A DNA stretch of 64,000 bases from Zobellia barbeyronii (GCF_018603515.1 NZ_JACATN010000001.1:992001-1056000), one strand, 5' to 3'; positions 9,017 through 18,219 are shown, numbered from the stretch's first letter. Notes: generated from the sequence alone by a model not told the origin. Numbers and translations are program-made.

Positions 9017-9892
9017 TTATTTAGTGATCTTGTAATTTTTGTAAGACAGGTCAACGCCAAAATAATTTTTCAGAACTTTTTTGGTTCGGTCTTTAAGACT
9101 TATCCGACTCATAGAGATGTCATAATCAAATACCCAATTTTTCCTGCTTATTCGTGGAATAATAACTTGAGGGTGGTCTCCCGTAAATGGTGCTATTTTG
9201 TGTATACTGTCTTCATAGCAATATTTCTTTGGCGCGGTCTTGGCTTTTTCGAGCTCTTCTTTGCCTCTATATAGCGAGCCGAAATTTGATTGCTTCCTTT
9301 GCATAGCTTCAGGTTCACGGACCCATCCGTAATGGTAAACGTAAGCATCAATTGCTTTTACATTAAGTTTCTCGTCTTCATTTTTACGAAAGCCTTGTGC
9401 GTCCTTATAAGAGTAAATGTTGGCATTGTTTTTAATTACTCTGATTTCGTTACAGTACCAATTTGAAGATGCTCCGATATAATCAAAAGAACCATAAAAA
9501 TGTAAGTACTTGAATAGAAGTCCATCTATTTGCTTGTTATCTTTATACTTTAACATGGCATTTTTAATGGTTTTCAAATCCTTTTCATGAATAACTTCAT
9601 CGGCCTGAATGTAAAAAGCCCAATCTGTATCATCCGATATATGTTCTAAGGCTTTATTAGTTTCTGCAGCTAAGACTTTTCCGCCTTCTCTTAAATTATC
9701 GTCCCATTCCGTTTCAATAATTTTTATTTTTTTATCATTGATACTCTGAATCAATTCTAGTGTACCATCATCGCATTTGCCAATGGCTATAACAAACTCG
9801 TCACAGAGAGGTAAAATAGAATGAATGGATTCTATCACTGGATACTCGAAACGAACGGCATTTTTAACGAAAGAAAAACCGGTTACCTTCAT
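9017..9892 (-). CDS. Family 2-type glycosyltransferase
   Basis: A 291-aa soluble protein starting MKVTGFSFVKNAVRFEYPVIESI, the style of the flavobacterial GT2-like proteins that begin with a beta strand and an ExI helix rather than the usual VSIIIP. The nucleotide-sugar region (FVIAIGKCDDGTLE) and a metal-binding-like QADEV in place of a canonical DxD are visible, with the acceptor half (DYIGASSNWYCNEIRVIK) after it. It stands alone between thiL and the SUF locus, with an exact TAnnTTTG box upstream. Donor and acceptor are unknown. Confidence 0.75.
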   Translation of the reverse strand: MKVTGFSFVKNAVRFEYPVIESIHSILPLCDEFVIAIGKCDDGTLELIQSINDKKIKIIETEWDDNLREGGKVLAAETNKALEHISDDTDWAFYIQADEVIHEKDLKTIKNAMLKYKDNKQIDGLLFKYLHFYGSFDYIGASSNWYCNEIRVIKNNANIYSYKDAQGFRKNEDEKLNVKAIDAYVYHYGWVREPEAMQRKQSNFGSLYRGKEELEKAKTAPKKYCYEDSIHKIAPFTGDHPQVIIPRISRKNWVFDYDISMSRISLKDRTKKVLKNYFGVDLSYKNYKITK

Positions 9893-9917
9893 AAGAAAAT
9901 CGACTTTGATTTATTTC

Positions 9918-9925
9918 CAAAACTA
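9918..9925 (-). promoter_or_regulatory. TAnnTTTG box for the glycosyltransferase
   Basis: TAGTTTTG on the minus strand, 25 bp upstream of the ATG at 9892. Confidence 0.4.
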
Positions 9926-10154
9926 TTAAAATTTTGGGCTAAAGCTACAACTTAGCATTTTTTAAATTATCTCGTTCCATCAAAACAAATCATTTCTAAA
10001 AATAGATAGTAACATCGCTTGAACAGAAAGATTGCTATTAGATTACAAGCTCTTGCTTTGGTCAAGCATAATATACCGTTTGGTCATAGAAAAAGCTTAT
10101 TGGAATATACGTTATAATAATGTTAGTTCTTATGGTAAAACCCTACTAATGCCA

Positions 10155-10162
10155 TATATTTG
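10155..10162 (+). promoter_or_regulatory. TAnnTTTG box of the SUF locus
   Basis: TATATTTG exactly matches the -7 consensus and lies 24-29 bp before the candidate sufA starts. It is the best candidate promoter for sufA-sufB-sufC-sufD. Confidence 0.5.
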
Positions 10163-10191
10163 TGAACTATTTAGAATAAATCCAAATGCTT

Positions 10192-10521
10192 ATGATTCAA
10201 GTATCTGAAACTGCGAAAAAGAAAGTCATAGACTTAATGACCGAAGGGGGTTTTGATGCCTCTACGGACTATGTTCGCGTAGGTGTTGAGAGTGGTGGGT
10301 GTAGCGGCTTATCGTATAAACTCGATTTTGACAAAGAAAAAGACGAAGCCGATAAGGTTTTTGAAGATAATGATGTGCGTATTATTGTAGATAAAAAGAG
10401 TTTTCTATACTTAGTTGGTACAACACTGGAGTATTCTGGTGGACTAAACGGAAAGGGTTTTGTTTTCAATAATCCTAATGCGCAACGCACCTGTGGGTGT
10501 GGGGAAAGTTTTTCGTTATAA
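10192..10521 (+). CDS. sufA: A-type iron-sulfur carrier (HesB/IscA family)
   Basis: Cytoplasmic scaffold/carrier that receives Fe-S clusters and passes them to apoproteins. The 109-aa protein from ATG 10192 (MIQVSETAKK) has the three invariant cysteines at C37 (GGCSGL) and C101/C103 (RTCGCGESF), with normal family spacing. An ATG six bases upstream (10186) would add only two residues. It is the first gene of the SUF locus, 63 bp before sufB, and follows an exact TAnnTTTG box. Its position next to sufB supports SufA rather than IscA. Confidence 0.93.
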   Translation: MIQVSETAKKKVIDLMTEGGFDASTDYVRVGVESGGCSGLSYKLDFDKEKDEADKVFEDNDVRIIVDKKSFLYLVGTTLEYSGGLNGKGFVFNNPNAQRTCGCGESFSL

Positions 10522-10584
10522 ACGGAGAATAGTAAAAGAACTAATTATTCAGTTACCCTAGTGTAATTGGTATAAAAGGAAAAA

Positions 10585-12030
10585 ATGGCATACACAGAAG
10601 AAGAACTAAAAAAGGAACTCGAAACTAAAGAGTACGAGTACGGTTTCTATACAGATATTGAATCTGATACTTTTCCAATTGGCTTGAATGAGGAAATCGT
10701 CATCGCTATTTCTAAAAAGAAGGAGGAACCAGAGTGGATGACGCTTTGGCGTTTGGAAGCTTTTAAAATTTGGAAAGAGATGGAGGAGCCTAAATGGGCA
10801 AATGTGCATTATGAAAAACCAGATTTTCAGAAAATCAGTTATTATTCTGCGCCAAAATCTGCTGATCCTAACAAAACGTTAGATGATGTAGATCCAGATT
10901 TGTTAGAAATGTATCGTAAGCTTGGTATTTCTGTTGATGAACAAAAGAAATTACAAAATGTAGCTGTTGATATTGTTGTCGATTCTGTTTCTGTAGCAAC
11001 AACTTTCAAAAAGACACTAGCAGAAAAGGGTATTATTTTTATGCCTATTTCAGAAGCGATAAAAGAGCATCCGGAATTAGTGAAAAAGTATATGGGTACA
11101 GTAGTGCCAAAAACTGATAATTTTTACGCTGCATTAAATTCTGCTGTTTTTACTGACGGTTCTTTTTGTTATATCCCAAAAGGTGTAAGATGCCCAATGG
11201 AGCTTTCTACGTATTTTAGAATTAATCAAGCAGGTACAGGTCAATTTGAGCGTACGTTGCTTATTGCAGATGAAGATAGCTATGTAAGTTACTTAGAAGG
11301 CTGTACTGCTCCATCAAGAGATGAAAATCAATTACACGCTGCCGTAGTTGAGCTAATTGCTTTAGATGGTGCTGAGATAAAATACTCAACGGTACAAAAT
11401 TGGTTCCCTGGGAATAAAGAGGGTAAAGGTGGTGTTTACAATTTCGTAACCAAAAGAGGTTTGTGTGAGAAAAATGCAAAAATTTCTTGGACACAGGTAG
11501 AAACAGGTTCTGCCGTTACTTGGAAATACCCTTCATGTATACTTAAAGGAGATAATTCAATTGGAGAATTTTACTCTATTGCAGTTACTAACAATTATCA
11601 GCAAGCAGATACAGGTACCAAAATGATACATTTGGGTAAAAATACCCGTAGTACTATCATTTCAAAAGGTATTTCTGCTGGTAAATCACAGAATAGCTAT
11701 AGAGGACTTGTACAAGTGAGTAGCCGTGCCGATGGTGCGCGTAACTTCTCTCAATGCGATTCTTTGTTAATGGGTAACGAATGTGGTGCACATACCTTCC
11801 CGTATATCGAAGCAAAGAATAAAACGGCAATGATAGAGCATGAGGCTACGACTAGTAAAATTGGTGAAGACCAAATTTTCTATTGTAACCAAAGAGGTAT
11901 TCCAACAGAGAAAGCAATTGCATTAATTGTAAACGGTTTCAGTAAAGAAGTATTAAATAAATTACCAATGGAATTTGCTGTTGAGGCACAAAAATTATTG
12001 GAAATTAGTTTAGAAGGTTCTGTAGGATAA
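10585..12030 (+). CDS. sufB: Fe-S assembly scaffold protein SufB
   Basis: Subunit of the SufBC2D scaffold on which Fe-S clusters are built. The 481-aa length is usual. The beta-helix core shows [21 protein letters not shown] and [12 protein letters not shown]. The C-terminal cluster-assembly cysteine is Cys400 in NECGAHTFP, the counterpart of E. coli SufB Cys405. A 59-bp gap separates it from sufC. Identification is secure. Confidence 0.97.
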   Translation: MAYTEEELKKELETKEYEYGFYTDIESDTFPIGLNEEIVIAISKKKEEPEWMTLWRLEAFKIWKEMEEPKWANVHYEKPDFQKISYYSAPKSADPNKTLDDVDPDLLEMYRKLGISVDEQKKLQNVAVDIVVDSVSVATTFKKTLAEKGIIFMPISEAIKEHPELVKKYMGTVVPKTDNFYAALNSAVFTDGSFCYIPKGVRCPMELSTYFRINQAGTGQFERTLLIADEDSYVSYLEGCTAPSRDENQLHAAVVELIALDGAEIKYSTVQNWFPGNKEGKGGVYNFVTKRGLCEKNAKISWTQVETGSAVTWKYPSCILKGDNSIGEFYSIAVTNNYQQADTGTKMIHLGKNTRSTIISKGISAGKSQNSYRGLVQVSSRADGARNFSQCDSLLMGNECGAHTFPYIEAKNKTAMIEHEATTSKIGEDQIFYCNQRGIPTEKAIALIVNGFSKEVLNKLPMEFAVEAQKLLEISLEGSVG

Positions 12031-12089
12031 AAAGTATTTAAGATTTTAGTAAAACGCCATTGGCGCCACAATATTTAAAGTAACATATT

Positions 12090-12842
12090 ATGTTGAAAAT
12101 TAAAGATCTACATGCTAGCGTAGATGATAAGGAGATATTAAGAGGAATAAACCTAGAGGTTAAAGCAGGTGAAGTACATGCTATTATGGGACCTAACGGT
12201 TCTGGTAAAAGTACATTAGCTTCTGTAATTGCCGGAAACGAGCGTTTTGAGGTTACTCAAGGTTCAATTGAATTAAGTGGTGAAGATTTAGAAGAAGTTT
12301 CTCCAGAAGAAAGAGCACATAAAGGTGTTTTTCTTTCTTTTCAATATCCAGTTGAGATCCCGGGTGTTTCTGTAACCAACTTTATGAAAACGGCTATTAA
12401 CGAATCTCGTAAGGCTAAAGGTCTTGAAGATATGCCTGCCAAGGATATGTTGAAGTTGATTCGTGAAAAATCCGAGTTATTAGAAATTGACCGTAAATTT
12501 TTGTCTAGATCATTGAACGAAGGTTTTTCTGGTGGTGAGAAAAAGAGAAACGAGATTTTTCAAATGGCAATGTTAGAGCCAAAGATTGCCATATTAGATG
12601 AAACCGATTCTGGATTAGATATCGATGCTTTACGTATCGTTGCTAGCGGAGTTAACAAACTAAAAAGTAAGGATAACGCTGTAATATTAATTACACACTA
12701 CCAACGCTTATTGGAGTATATCGTACCTGATTTTGTTCATGTACTACACAACGGTAAAATTGTAAAATCTGGTGGTAAAGAACTTGCTCTAGAGCTTGAA
12801 GAAAAAGGATACGACTGGTTAAAGCAAGAAACAGCGGTTTAA
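12090..12842 (+). CDS. sufC: SUF system ATPase SufC
   Basis: ABC-type ATPase that forms SufBC2D and drives the conformational change needed for cluster assembly; it is cytoplasmic and not a transporter. At 250 aa it has Walker A GPNGSGKST (34-42), the SufC-type signature FSGGEKKRNEI and a Walker B AILDETDSGLD with the catalytic Glu. The gap to sufD (74 bp) can fold into an AGTAC-rich stem-loop, listed separately. Confidence 0.97.
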   Translation: MLKIKDLHASVDDKEILRGINLEVKAGEVHAIMGPNGSGKSTLASVIAGNERFEVTQGSIELSGEDLEEVSPEERAHKGVFLSFQYPVEIPGVSVTNFMKTAINESRKAKGLEDMPAKDMLKLIREKSELLEIDRKFLSRSLNEGFSGGEKKRNEIFQMAMLEPKIAILDETDSGLDIDALRIVASGVNKLKSKDNAVILITHYQRLLEYIVPDFVHVLHNGKIVKSGGKELALELEEKGYDWLKQETAV

Positions 12843-12858
12843 AAATAGTACAGAGTAC

Positions 12859-12900
12859 GTAGTTGTTAGTAAAGAGTACTTAATACTTTGTACTAACTAC
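12859..12900 (+). repeat. Imperfect stem-loop between sufC and sufD
   Basis: GTAGTTGTTAGTA can pair with TACTAACTAC across an inner AAAGAGTA/TACTTT stem, giving a long imperfect hairpin built from AGTA/TACT words. There is no T tract. It may act as an mRNA processing or stabilising element inside the operon; that is inference. Confidence 0.35.
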
Positions 12901-12916
12901 TTAATACTAAAAATAT

Positions 12917-14233
12917 ATGGATTTAAAAGATAAATTGATTTCCTCTTTTATGGCGTTTGAGAACAACGTGGATGTTGAACATCCGGTACACGACGTTCGT
13001 ATGGCAGCTATAAAAAACTTTGAGGAAAAAGGATTTCCTTCTAAAAAGGAAGAAGCTTGGAAATATACTTCGTTAAATAGTTTACAAAAAATAGATTTCA
13101 GCATTTTTCCTAGGGAAGAAAATACCCTTGAGTATAAAGATGTCAAAAAATATTTTTTACACGAGATAGACTCATATAAAATTGTTTTTGTAGACGGTAT
13201 TTATAGCTCGTATCTTTCGGAAACCACTCATGATGGTGTTGATATATGTTTGATGAGCGCAGCGCTTACAAAACCAATGTATAAGCCTGTTATAGATGTC
13301 TACTTCAACAAAGTGGCGTCAAAAGATGAGTCACTTACCACATTGAATACGGCATTCAGTAGAGAAGGAGCGTATATTTACATTCCTAAAAACAAAATGC
13401 CTAAAAAGCCTATCGAAATTATACATTTCGCTACGGGTAATGAGGCATCAATCTTGTTGCAGCCAAGAAGTTTGGTAGTTGTAGAAGAAAATGCTGAGGT
13501 TCAAATTATTGAGCGTCACCAGAGTTTAACATCAAACGACACACTTACTAATGCAGTAACCGAAATATTCGCTGCAAAAAGTGCTATTGTTGATTTTTAT
13601 AAAATTCAGAACGATGCGGCTACAGCTTCATTAATTGATAACACCTACGTTGACCAAAAAGATAAAAGTGTTGTTAACGTTCATACCTTCTCTTTTGGGG
13701 GTAAATTGACACGTAACAATCTTAACTTTTATCAAAACGGTGAGTATATAGACTCTACTATGAATGGTGTTACTATTCTAGGGGAAAAACAGCATGTGGA
13801 TCATTACACATTGGTGCATCATATGCAGCCAAATTGTGAAAGTCATCAAGATTATAAAGGAATTTATGGCGATAGCTCTATAGGTGTTTTTAATGGCAAA
13901 ATTATCGTAGATAAAATTGCTCAAAAGACAAATGCTTTCCAAAAGAATAATAATATTCTAATTAGTGATAAAGCAAGCATCAATTCAAAACCTCAGTTAG
14001 AGATTTTTGCAGATGATGTAAAATGTTCTCACGGTTGTACTATTGGTCAGTTAGATGAAGATGCTTTATTTTACCTACAATCTCGTGGGATTCCTAAAAA
14101 AGAAGCTCGTGCTTTGTTAATGTACGCTTTTGCTAATAACGTTTTAGAAAGTGTACGTATACCTGAATTAAAAACACGTATTAACAAATTGATTGCTAAG
14201 AAATTAGGGGTTAATCTTGGGTTTGATTTATAA
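12917..14233 (+). CDS. sufD: Fe-S assembly scaffold protein SufD
   Basis: Partner of SufB in SufBC2D. The 438-aa protein has the SufD N-terminal helical region (FPSKKEEAWKYTSL, a family hallmark) and the beta-helix core. The C-terminal DDVKCSHGCTIGQLDEDALFYLQSRGI contains the His equivalent to E. coli SufD His360 that shapes the SufB-SufD cluster site. It is the last gene before a strong intrinsic terminator at 14288, so the sufABCD transcript ends here. Secure. Confidence 0.97.
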   Translation: MDLKDKLISSFMAFENNVDVEHPVHDVRMAAIKNFEEKGFPSKKEEAWKYTSLNSLQKIDFSIFPREENTLEYKDVKKYFLHEIDSYKIVFVDGIYSSYLSETTHDGVDICLMSAALTKPMYKPVIDVYFNKVASKDESLTTLNTAFSREGAYIYIPKNKMPKKPIEIIHFATGNEASILLQPRSLVVVEENAEVQIIERHQSLTSNDTLTNAVTEIFAAKSAIVDFYKIQNDAATASLIDNTYVDQKDKSVVNVHTFSFGGKLTRNNLNFYQNGEYIDSTMNGVTILGEKQHVDHYTLVHHMQPNCESHQDYKGIYGDSSIGVFNGKIIVDKIAQKTNAFQKNNNILISDKASINSKPQLEIFADDVKCSHGCTIGQLDEDALFYLQSRGIPKKEARALLMYAFANNVLESVRIPELKTRINKLIAKKLGVNLGFDL

Positions 14234-14287
14234 GCGATTGTAAGCTCTTTTTTAACAAGACATTATCTTAAAATATAGAATTTATTT

Positions 14288-14318
14288 AACGGCACTTTAA
14301 TAGTGCCGTTATTTTTTT
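14288..14318 (+). terminator. Intrinsic terminator after sufD
   Basis: A 9-bp stem AACGGCACT/AGTGCCGTT with a 5-nt loop is followed by ATTTTTTT. It separates sufABCD from the three barrel genes. Confidence 0.85.
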
Positions 14319-14333
14319 GCCCGAATTTTCCTA

Positions 14334-14341
14334 TAGATTTG
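14334..14341 (+). promoter_or_regulatory. TAnnTTTG box for the first barrel gene
   Basis: TAGATTTG lies directly after the sufD terminator and 34 bp before the ATG, with TTTG 14 bp upstream (14316-14319). The following leader (AACTAATTATAAACCATTAAT) recurs almost unchanged before the second and third barrel genes. There the box itself reads GTGTTTTG, a poorer match. Confidence 0.5.
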
Positions 14342-14375
14342 CGAACTAATTATAAACCATTAATTAGTTGTTCGT

Positions 14376-14969
14376 ATGAAAAAAAATTACTTTTTAACAG
14401 TTTTAGCCTTCTTCTTAAGTGCCGGCTTATTTTCTCAAGATTACAAATGGAGTGTAGAGGCAAATTATCCTATTTCCGTTGGTGATGAAATTGGAAATGA
14501 TGCCCCTGGTCTTCTAGATTTTGGAATAAAATATCGATTTTTAGACTTAAAAATTGTAAAAATAGGAGCAGGTATAAATGCCGGTGTTTTCAAAAAGAAT
14601 ATAAGTGATGACTTTAAGCCGGTGTTCACGGATTTTGACGAAACCAATTGGTTAATTCAACCAAAAGTATTTGCTGAGTTTACTATACCAGGAATACAAA
14701 AACTTCATCCTAGCGTAGGATTGGGCTACACGTTTATTGAATCTAAATTTGAGGGGGAAAGTTTTAATTTAGGGTCTTTTGATAATACCGAATCCTCGGG
14801 AGGTATAAATTTAAATGTAGGACTTTCATATGATATAACTAAACGCTTCTTTTTGCAAGCGCAATATGATTATATAAGGGAAAAAGATACTTATAATTAT
14901 GAAGGGCAGGACCTTAAAGTAAAACGAAATTTGGGCTATTTAAAATTCGGAGTTGGTTTTCGATTCTAA
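14376..14969 (+). CDS. Outer-membrane beta-barrel protein, tandem copy 1
   Basis: A 197-aa exported protein: signal peptide ending GLFSQ, then KWSVEANYPISVGDE and alternating amphipathic strands (KYRFLDLKIVKIGAGINAG, WLIQPKVFAEFTIPG, HPSVGLGYTFIESK, LNVGLSYDITKRFFLQAQYDY), ending in a strand with a terminal Phe (LKFGVGFRF) as in barrel proteins. This matches the small 8-strand OmpW/OmpA-like flavobacterial outer-membrane proteins. It is the first of three tandem paralogues placed between sufD and sufS. Function unknown. Confidence 0.8.
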   Translation: MKKNYFLTVLAFFLSAGLFSQDYKWSVEANYPISVGDEIGNDAPGLLDFGIKYRFLDLKIVKIGAGINAGVFKKNISDDFKPVFTDFDETNWLIQPKVFAEFTIPGIQKLHPSVGLGYTFIESKFEGESFNLGSFDNTESSGGINLNVGLSYDITKRFFLQAQYDYIREKDTYNYEGQDLKVKRNLGYLKFGVGFRF

Positions 14970-15003
14970 ATAAAATTAACCCTTAAGATTTCATATTTCT
15001 CGC

Positions 15004-15134
15004 ATACAAGTAGCAAGTGTGTTTTGTAACTAATTATAACCCATTAATAAATATTCAAATGAAAAAAATCTACTTTTTATCAGTTTCTCTCTTCTTCTTC
15101 TTCTTAAGTGTAGGCCTGTTTGCCCAAGACCAGA
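15004..15134 (+). repeat. Duplicated leader and signal-peptide DNA, copy A
   Basis: The stretch from about 15004 through the signal-peptide codons of barrel gene 2 is almost the same as 15716-15846 before and within gene 3. It includes GCAAGTGTGTTTTGTAAC, the leader TAACCCATTAATAAAT and the CTCTCTTCTTCTTCTT run. It marks the youngest duplication in the trio. Confidence 0.7.
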
Positions 15135-15682
15135 AATGGAGTGTGGAAGCGAATTACCCGATTTCCATCGGTGTCGGGTTAGGAAATGATGCTTCTGGTG
15201 TCATTGACTTTGGAGTAAAATATCGGTTTTTAGATTTTAATATTGTAAAAATCGGCGCAGGTATTAATGCGGGAGTTTATACGGAAGACACTAAGGACTA
15301 TCGTGACCCTTCATCGTATGATTTTACTGGTACTCACTGGTTAATTCAACCTAAGGTATTTGCAGAATTTGCTATACCGGGAGTAAAAAGGCTGCATCCT
15401 TCTATAGGGTTAGGGTATACGTTTGTTCAATCTAAATATGATGGCTTATTTGATTACGGCCCACAAGAACCTCCATTTCCTGGTGCTCATAAAATTACAG
15501 AATCAGAAGGGGGAATAAGTTTGAATTTGGGACTTTCCTATGATATAACTAAACGATTCTTTGTACAGACTCAATTGGACGTTACCAGGAATGTTGCTGA
15601 TAAAATAAAGGTAGAAGGAGAAACTTTAAAAAACATTGAGCACATCAGTCTCTTAAAAGTAGGAGTTGGATTCAGGTTCTAG
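15059..15682 (+). CDS. Outer-membrane beta-barrel protein, tandem copy 2
   Basis: Paralogue of the genes on both sides. Translation probably starts at ATG 15059 (MKKIYFLSVSLFFFF, 207 aa); an upstream in-frame start at 15017 lies in the duplicated leader and would spoil the signal peptide. It keeps all barrel strands of copy 1. It differs mainly in two loops: an acidic segment TEDTKDYRDPSSYD, and a longer GPQEPPFPGAHK loop. It ends in LLKVGVGFRF. Loop-only divergence is typical of surface-exposed variation. Confidence 0.78.
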   Translation: MKKIYFLSVSLFFFFLSVGLFAQDQKWSVEANYPISIGVGLGNDASGVIDFGVKYRFLDFNIVKIGAGINAGVYTEDTKDYRDPSSYDFTGTHWLIQPKVFAEFAIPGVKRLHPSIGLGYTFVQSKYDGLFDYGPQEPPFPGAHKITESEGGISLNLGLSYDITKRFFVQTQLDVTRNVADKIKVEGETLKNIEHISLLKVGVGFRF

Positions 15683-15715
15683 AAAAAGATAGAATATTAA
15701 GATTCCATATTTATC

Positions 15716-15846
15716 GCTTATAAGGAGCAAGTGTGTTTTGTAACTAATTATAACCCATTAATAAATGTTCGTATGAAAAAAATCTACTTTTTATCAGTTT
15801 CTCTCTTCTTCTTCTTAACTGTAGGTCTGTTTGCCCAAGACCAGAA
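15716..15846 (+). repeat. Duplicated leader and signal-peptide DNA, copy B
   Basis: Second copy of the repeat at 15004-15134. The number of TTC repeats in the signal-peptide codons differs by one between the copies, so copy 2 has one more Phe. Confidence 0.7.
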
Positions 15847-16363
15847 ATGGAGTGTGGAAGCAAACTACCCCTTAACCGTTGGTGATGAGCTGGGAAATGA
15901 TGCTCCTGGTATTTTAGACGTTGGAGTAAAGTATCGGTTTTTAGATTTTAATATTGTTAAAATAGGAGCGGGGATTAATGCAGGAATTTTTAAAGAAGAA
16001 ACTCAAAACTACTCCGAGCCCGTAGTCGACATCAAAGAAACCCATTGGTTAATTCAGCCTAAAGTATTTGCAGAGTTTACTATTCCAGGAATACAAAAAC
16101 TACACCCTAGCGTGGGATTAGGTTATACATTTCTTCAATCTAAGTATAAGGGAATTTTCCCTGGTGCTCCAGATAAAACATCTACCAATTTAGGAGGTGT
16201 AAGTTTAAATCTAGGGCTTTCTTACGACATCACTAAACGTTTCTTTATTCAAGCTCAGTATGACTATACAAGGATTACTGATAATAGAGAGTTTGAAGGA
16301 CAGAAATATAAGTTTAAGCAAAATTTGGGCTATTTAAAATTCGGAGTTGGTTTTAGGTTCTAA
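15773..16363 (+). CDS. Outer-membrane beta-barrel protein, tandem copy 3
   Basis: Third paralogue, 196 aa from ATG 15773. The signal peptide and leader DNA are nearly identical to copy 2, while the C-terminal strands (YLKFGVGFRF, QAQYDYTR) resemble copy 1. This pattern suggests gene conversion or successive duplications. Loops (EETQNYSEPVVDIK, FPGAPDKTSTN) differ from both. A strong terminator follows, isolating the trio from sufS. Confidence 0.78.
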   Translation: MKKIYFLSVSLFFFLTVGLFAQDQKWSVEANYPLTVGDELGNDAPGILDVGVKYRFLDFNIVKIGAGINAGIFKEETQNYSEPVVDIKETHWLIQPKVFAEFTIPGIQKLHPSVGLGYTFLQSKYKGIFPGAPDKTSTNLGGVSLNLGLSYDITKRFFIQAQYDYTRITDNREFEGQKYKFKQNLGYLKFGVGFRF

Positions 16364-16381
16364 TGTGAGTTGTCAATCTGT

Positions 16382-16420
16382 AAAACAAAATCCAAGAAAA
16401 TCTCTTGGATTTTGTTTTTT
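16382..16420 (+). terminator. Intrinsic terminator after the barrel genes
   Basis: AAAACAAAATCCAAGA pairs with TCTTGGATTTTGTTTT (16-bp stem, 5-nt loop) and runs into a T tract. It ends the barrel transcript before sufS. Confidence 0.85.
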
Positions 16421-16482
16421 TAATAAGAATACGGTCTACTTAGAAAGCTTCTTGTTTTTACTATAATTTAGGGCATAGTCGG

Positions 16483-16490
16483 TATCTTTG
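16483..16490 (+). promoter_or_regulatory. TAnnTTTG box for sufS
   Basis: TATCTTTG, 17 bp before the sufS ATG, matches the -7 consensus. With the terminator at 16382 this implies that sufS-sufE and the following genes are a separate transcription unit. Confidence 0.5.
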
Positions 16491-16507
16491 CAGTCAATAA
16501 TATTACT

Positions 16508-17722
16508 ATGATAGACGTTACTGAAATTCGTAAAGATTTTCCAATTCTCAAAAGAGAAGTTAATGGAAAGCCCTTGGTATACTTAGACAATGCTGCTACA
16601 TCGCAAACCCCACAACAGGTTATTGATGTTATAGTAGACTACTATCAAAACTATAATGCCAATATACATCGTGGTGTGCATGCGCTTTCCCAAGAAGCAA
16701 CTGATAAATATGAGGTAGCACGGCAAAAGATTCAGAAGCACTTTAATGCGAAAAATTCGTATGAAATCATATTTACTTCTGGAACAACCCACAGTATAAA
16801 CATCGTTGCTAACGGATTTACAACGTTGCTTGAAAAAGGTGATGAGATTTTGGTTTCCGCTATGGAACACCATTCCAATATTGTGCCTTGGCAAATGTTG
16901 GCCGAGAGAACAGGTGCTGTTTTAAAGGTTATTCCAATGAACCTTGCCGGTGAGTTGTTAATGGATGTTTATGATGAGTTGCTTTCCAATAAAACAAAAC
17001 TGGTATTCTGTAATCATATCTCAAATGCATTGGGGACCATTAACCCTATCAAAGAAATAATAGATAAAGCACATGCTGTAGGCGCTGCTGTTTTAATTGA
17101 TGGTGCACAAGCTGCGCCTCATATCAAAGCAGATGTGCAGAAACTAGATGTAGATTTTTATACCGTGTCTGCTCATAAAATGTGTGGACCTACCGGAGAA
17201 GGTATGTTATACGGAAAAGAAGAGTGGCTTAATAAATTACCTCCTTATCAAGGTGGTGGTGAAATGATTGCTGAGGTTACTTTCGAAAAAACGACTTATG
17301 CCGATCTTCCTCATAAATTTGAAGCAGGTACGCCAAATATTTGCGGGGGTATTGCCTTTGGGGCTGCTCTAGACTATATGAACGCAATAGGTTTTGAAGC
17401 AATTGCAGCATACGAGCACGAATTGCTTGAGTATGCTACGCAAGAACTTCTAAAAATAGAAGGACTTAAAATTTATGGTACTGCAAAAAACAAAACTTCA
17501 GTTATTTCTTTCAATATAGAGGGGCTTCACCCTTATGATATAGGTTCTATCTTAGACAAGCTTGGTGTTGCCGTACGAACCGGTCACCATTGCGCACAAC
17601 CAATTATGGATTTCTACAAAATTCCAGGTACGGTAAGAGCTAGTTTTAGCTTTTATAACACTATGGATGAGGTAGATGTGCTGGTTAAGGCCGTTCTTAG
17701 AGCTAAGGGTATGCTAGAATAG
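16508..17722 (+). CDS. sufS: Cysteine desulfurase SufS
   Basis: PLP enzyme that takes sulfur from cysteine and hands it as persulfide to SufE for cluster assembly. The 404-aa protein has the PLP-binding lysine K224 in SAHKMCGPTG and the active-site cysteine C362 in RTGHHCAQPIM, the class II (SufS) arrangement. The pyridine-stacking region is AMEHHSNIVPW. It is 74 bp upstream of sufE and has its own promoter box after the barrel-gene terminator. Confidence 0.97.
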   Translation: MIDVTEIRKDFPILKREVNGKPLVYLDNAATSQTPQQVIDVIVDYYQNYNANIHRGVHALSQEATDKYEVARQKIQKHFNAKNSYEIIFTSGTTHSINIVANGFTTLLEKGDEILVSAMEHHSNIVPWQMLAERTGAVLKVIPMNLAGELLMDVYDELLSNKTKLVFCNHISNALGTINPIKEIIDKAHAVGAAVLIDGAQAAPHIKADVQKLDVDFYTVSAHKMCGPTGEGMLYGKEEWLNKLPPYQGGGEMIAEVTFEKTTYADLPHKFEAGTPNICGGIAFGAALDYMNAIGFEAIAAYEHELLEYATQELLKIEGLKIYGTAKNKTSVISFNIEGLHPYDIGSILDKLGVAVRTGHHCAQPIMDFYKIPGTVRASFSFYNTMDEVDVLVKAVLRAKGMLE

Positions 17723-17796
17723 CCATAAGCGTTATGATTCTCTTAAAGAATTGAAATCCATAGATACTTATTGTATTTTTACCCAAAACAGCGACA

Positions 17797-18219
17797 ATGC
17801 AGATAAAGGAAATACAGGACGAAATAGTAGATGAATTTTCAATGTTCGATGATTGGATGCAGCGTTATGAATATATGATTGATTTGGGCAAGAGTCTCCC
17901 GCTCATCAATGAGAAATATAAGACTGCAGATAATATTATCAAAGGTTGCCAAAGTAAAGTATGGGTTCATGCTGAGCTAGAAGAAGATAAGTTAGTTTTT
18001 ACAGCCGATAGCGATGCAATTATAACGAAAGGTATAATTGCTATTTTAATACGCGCTTTTAGCAACCAGAAACCACAAGATATTATTGATGCAGACACCG
18101 ATTTTATTGATGAAATTGGCTTGAAAGAGCATCTTTCTCCTACGCGTGCAAATGGTTTGGTAAGCATGATCAAGCAATTGAAATTATATGCGGTAGCATA
18201 CCAAACACAATTAAATTAG
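17797..18219 (+). CDS. sufE: Sulfur-acceptor protein SufE
   Basis: Accepts persulfide from SufS and delivers it to SufB. The 140-aa protein has the acceptor cysteine at position 51 (IIKGCQSKVW), the same number as in E. coli SufE. Further family features are SLPLINEKYKTADN and HLSPTRANGL. It lies between sufS and the DUF59 gene in the same orientation, so the sulfur-transfer pair is together. Secure. Confidence 0.95.
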   Translation: MQIKEIQDEIVDEFSMFDDWMQRYEYMIDLGKSLPLINEKYKTADNIIKGCQSKVWVHAELEEDKLVFTADSDAIITKGIIAILIRAFSNQKPQDIIDADTDFIDEIGLKEHLSPTRANGLVSMIKQLKLYAVAYQTQLN

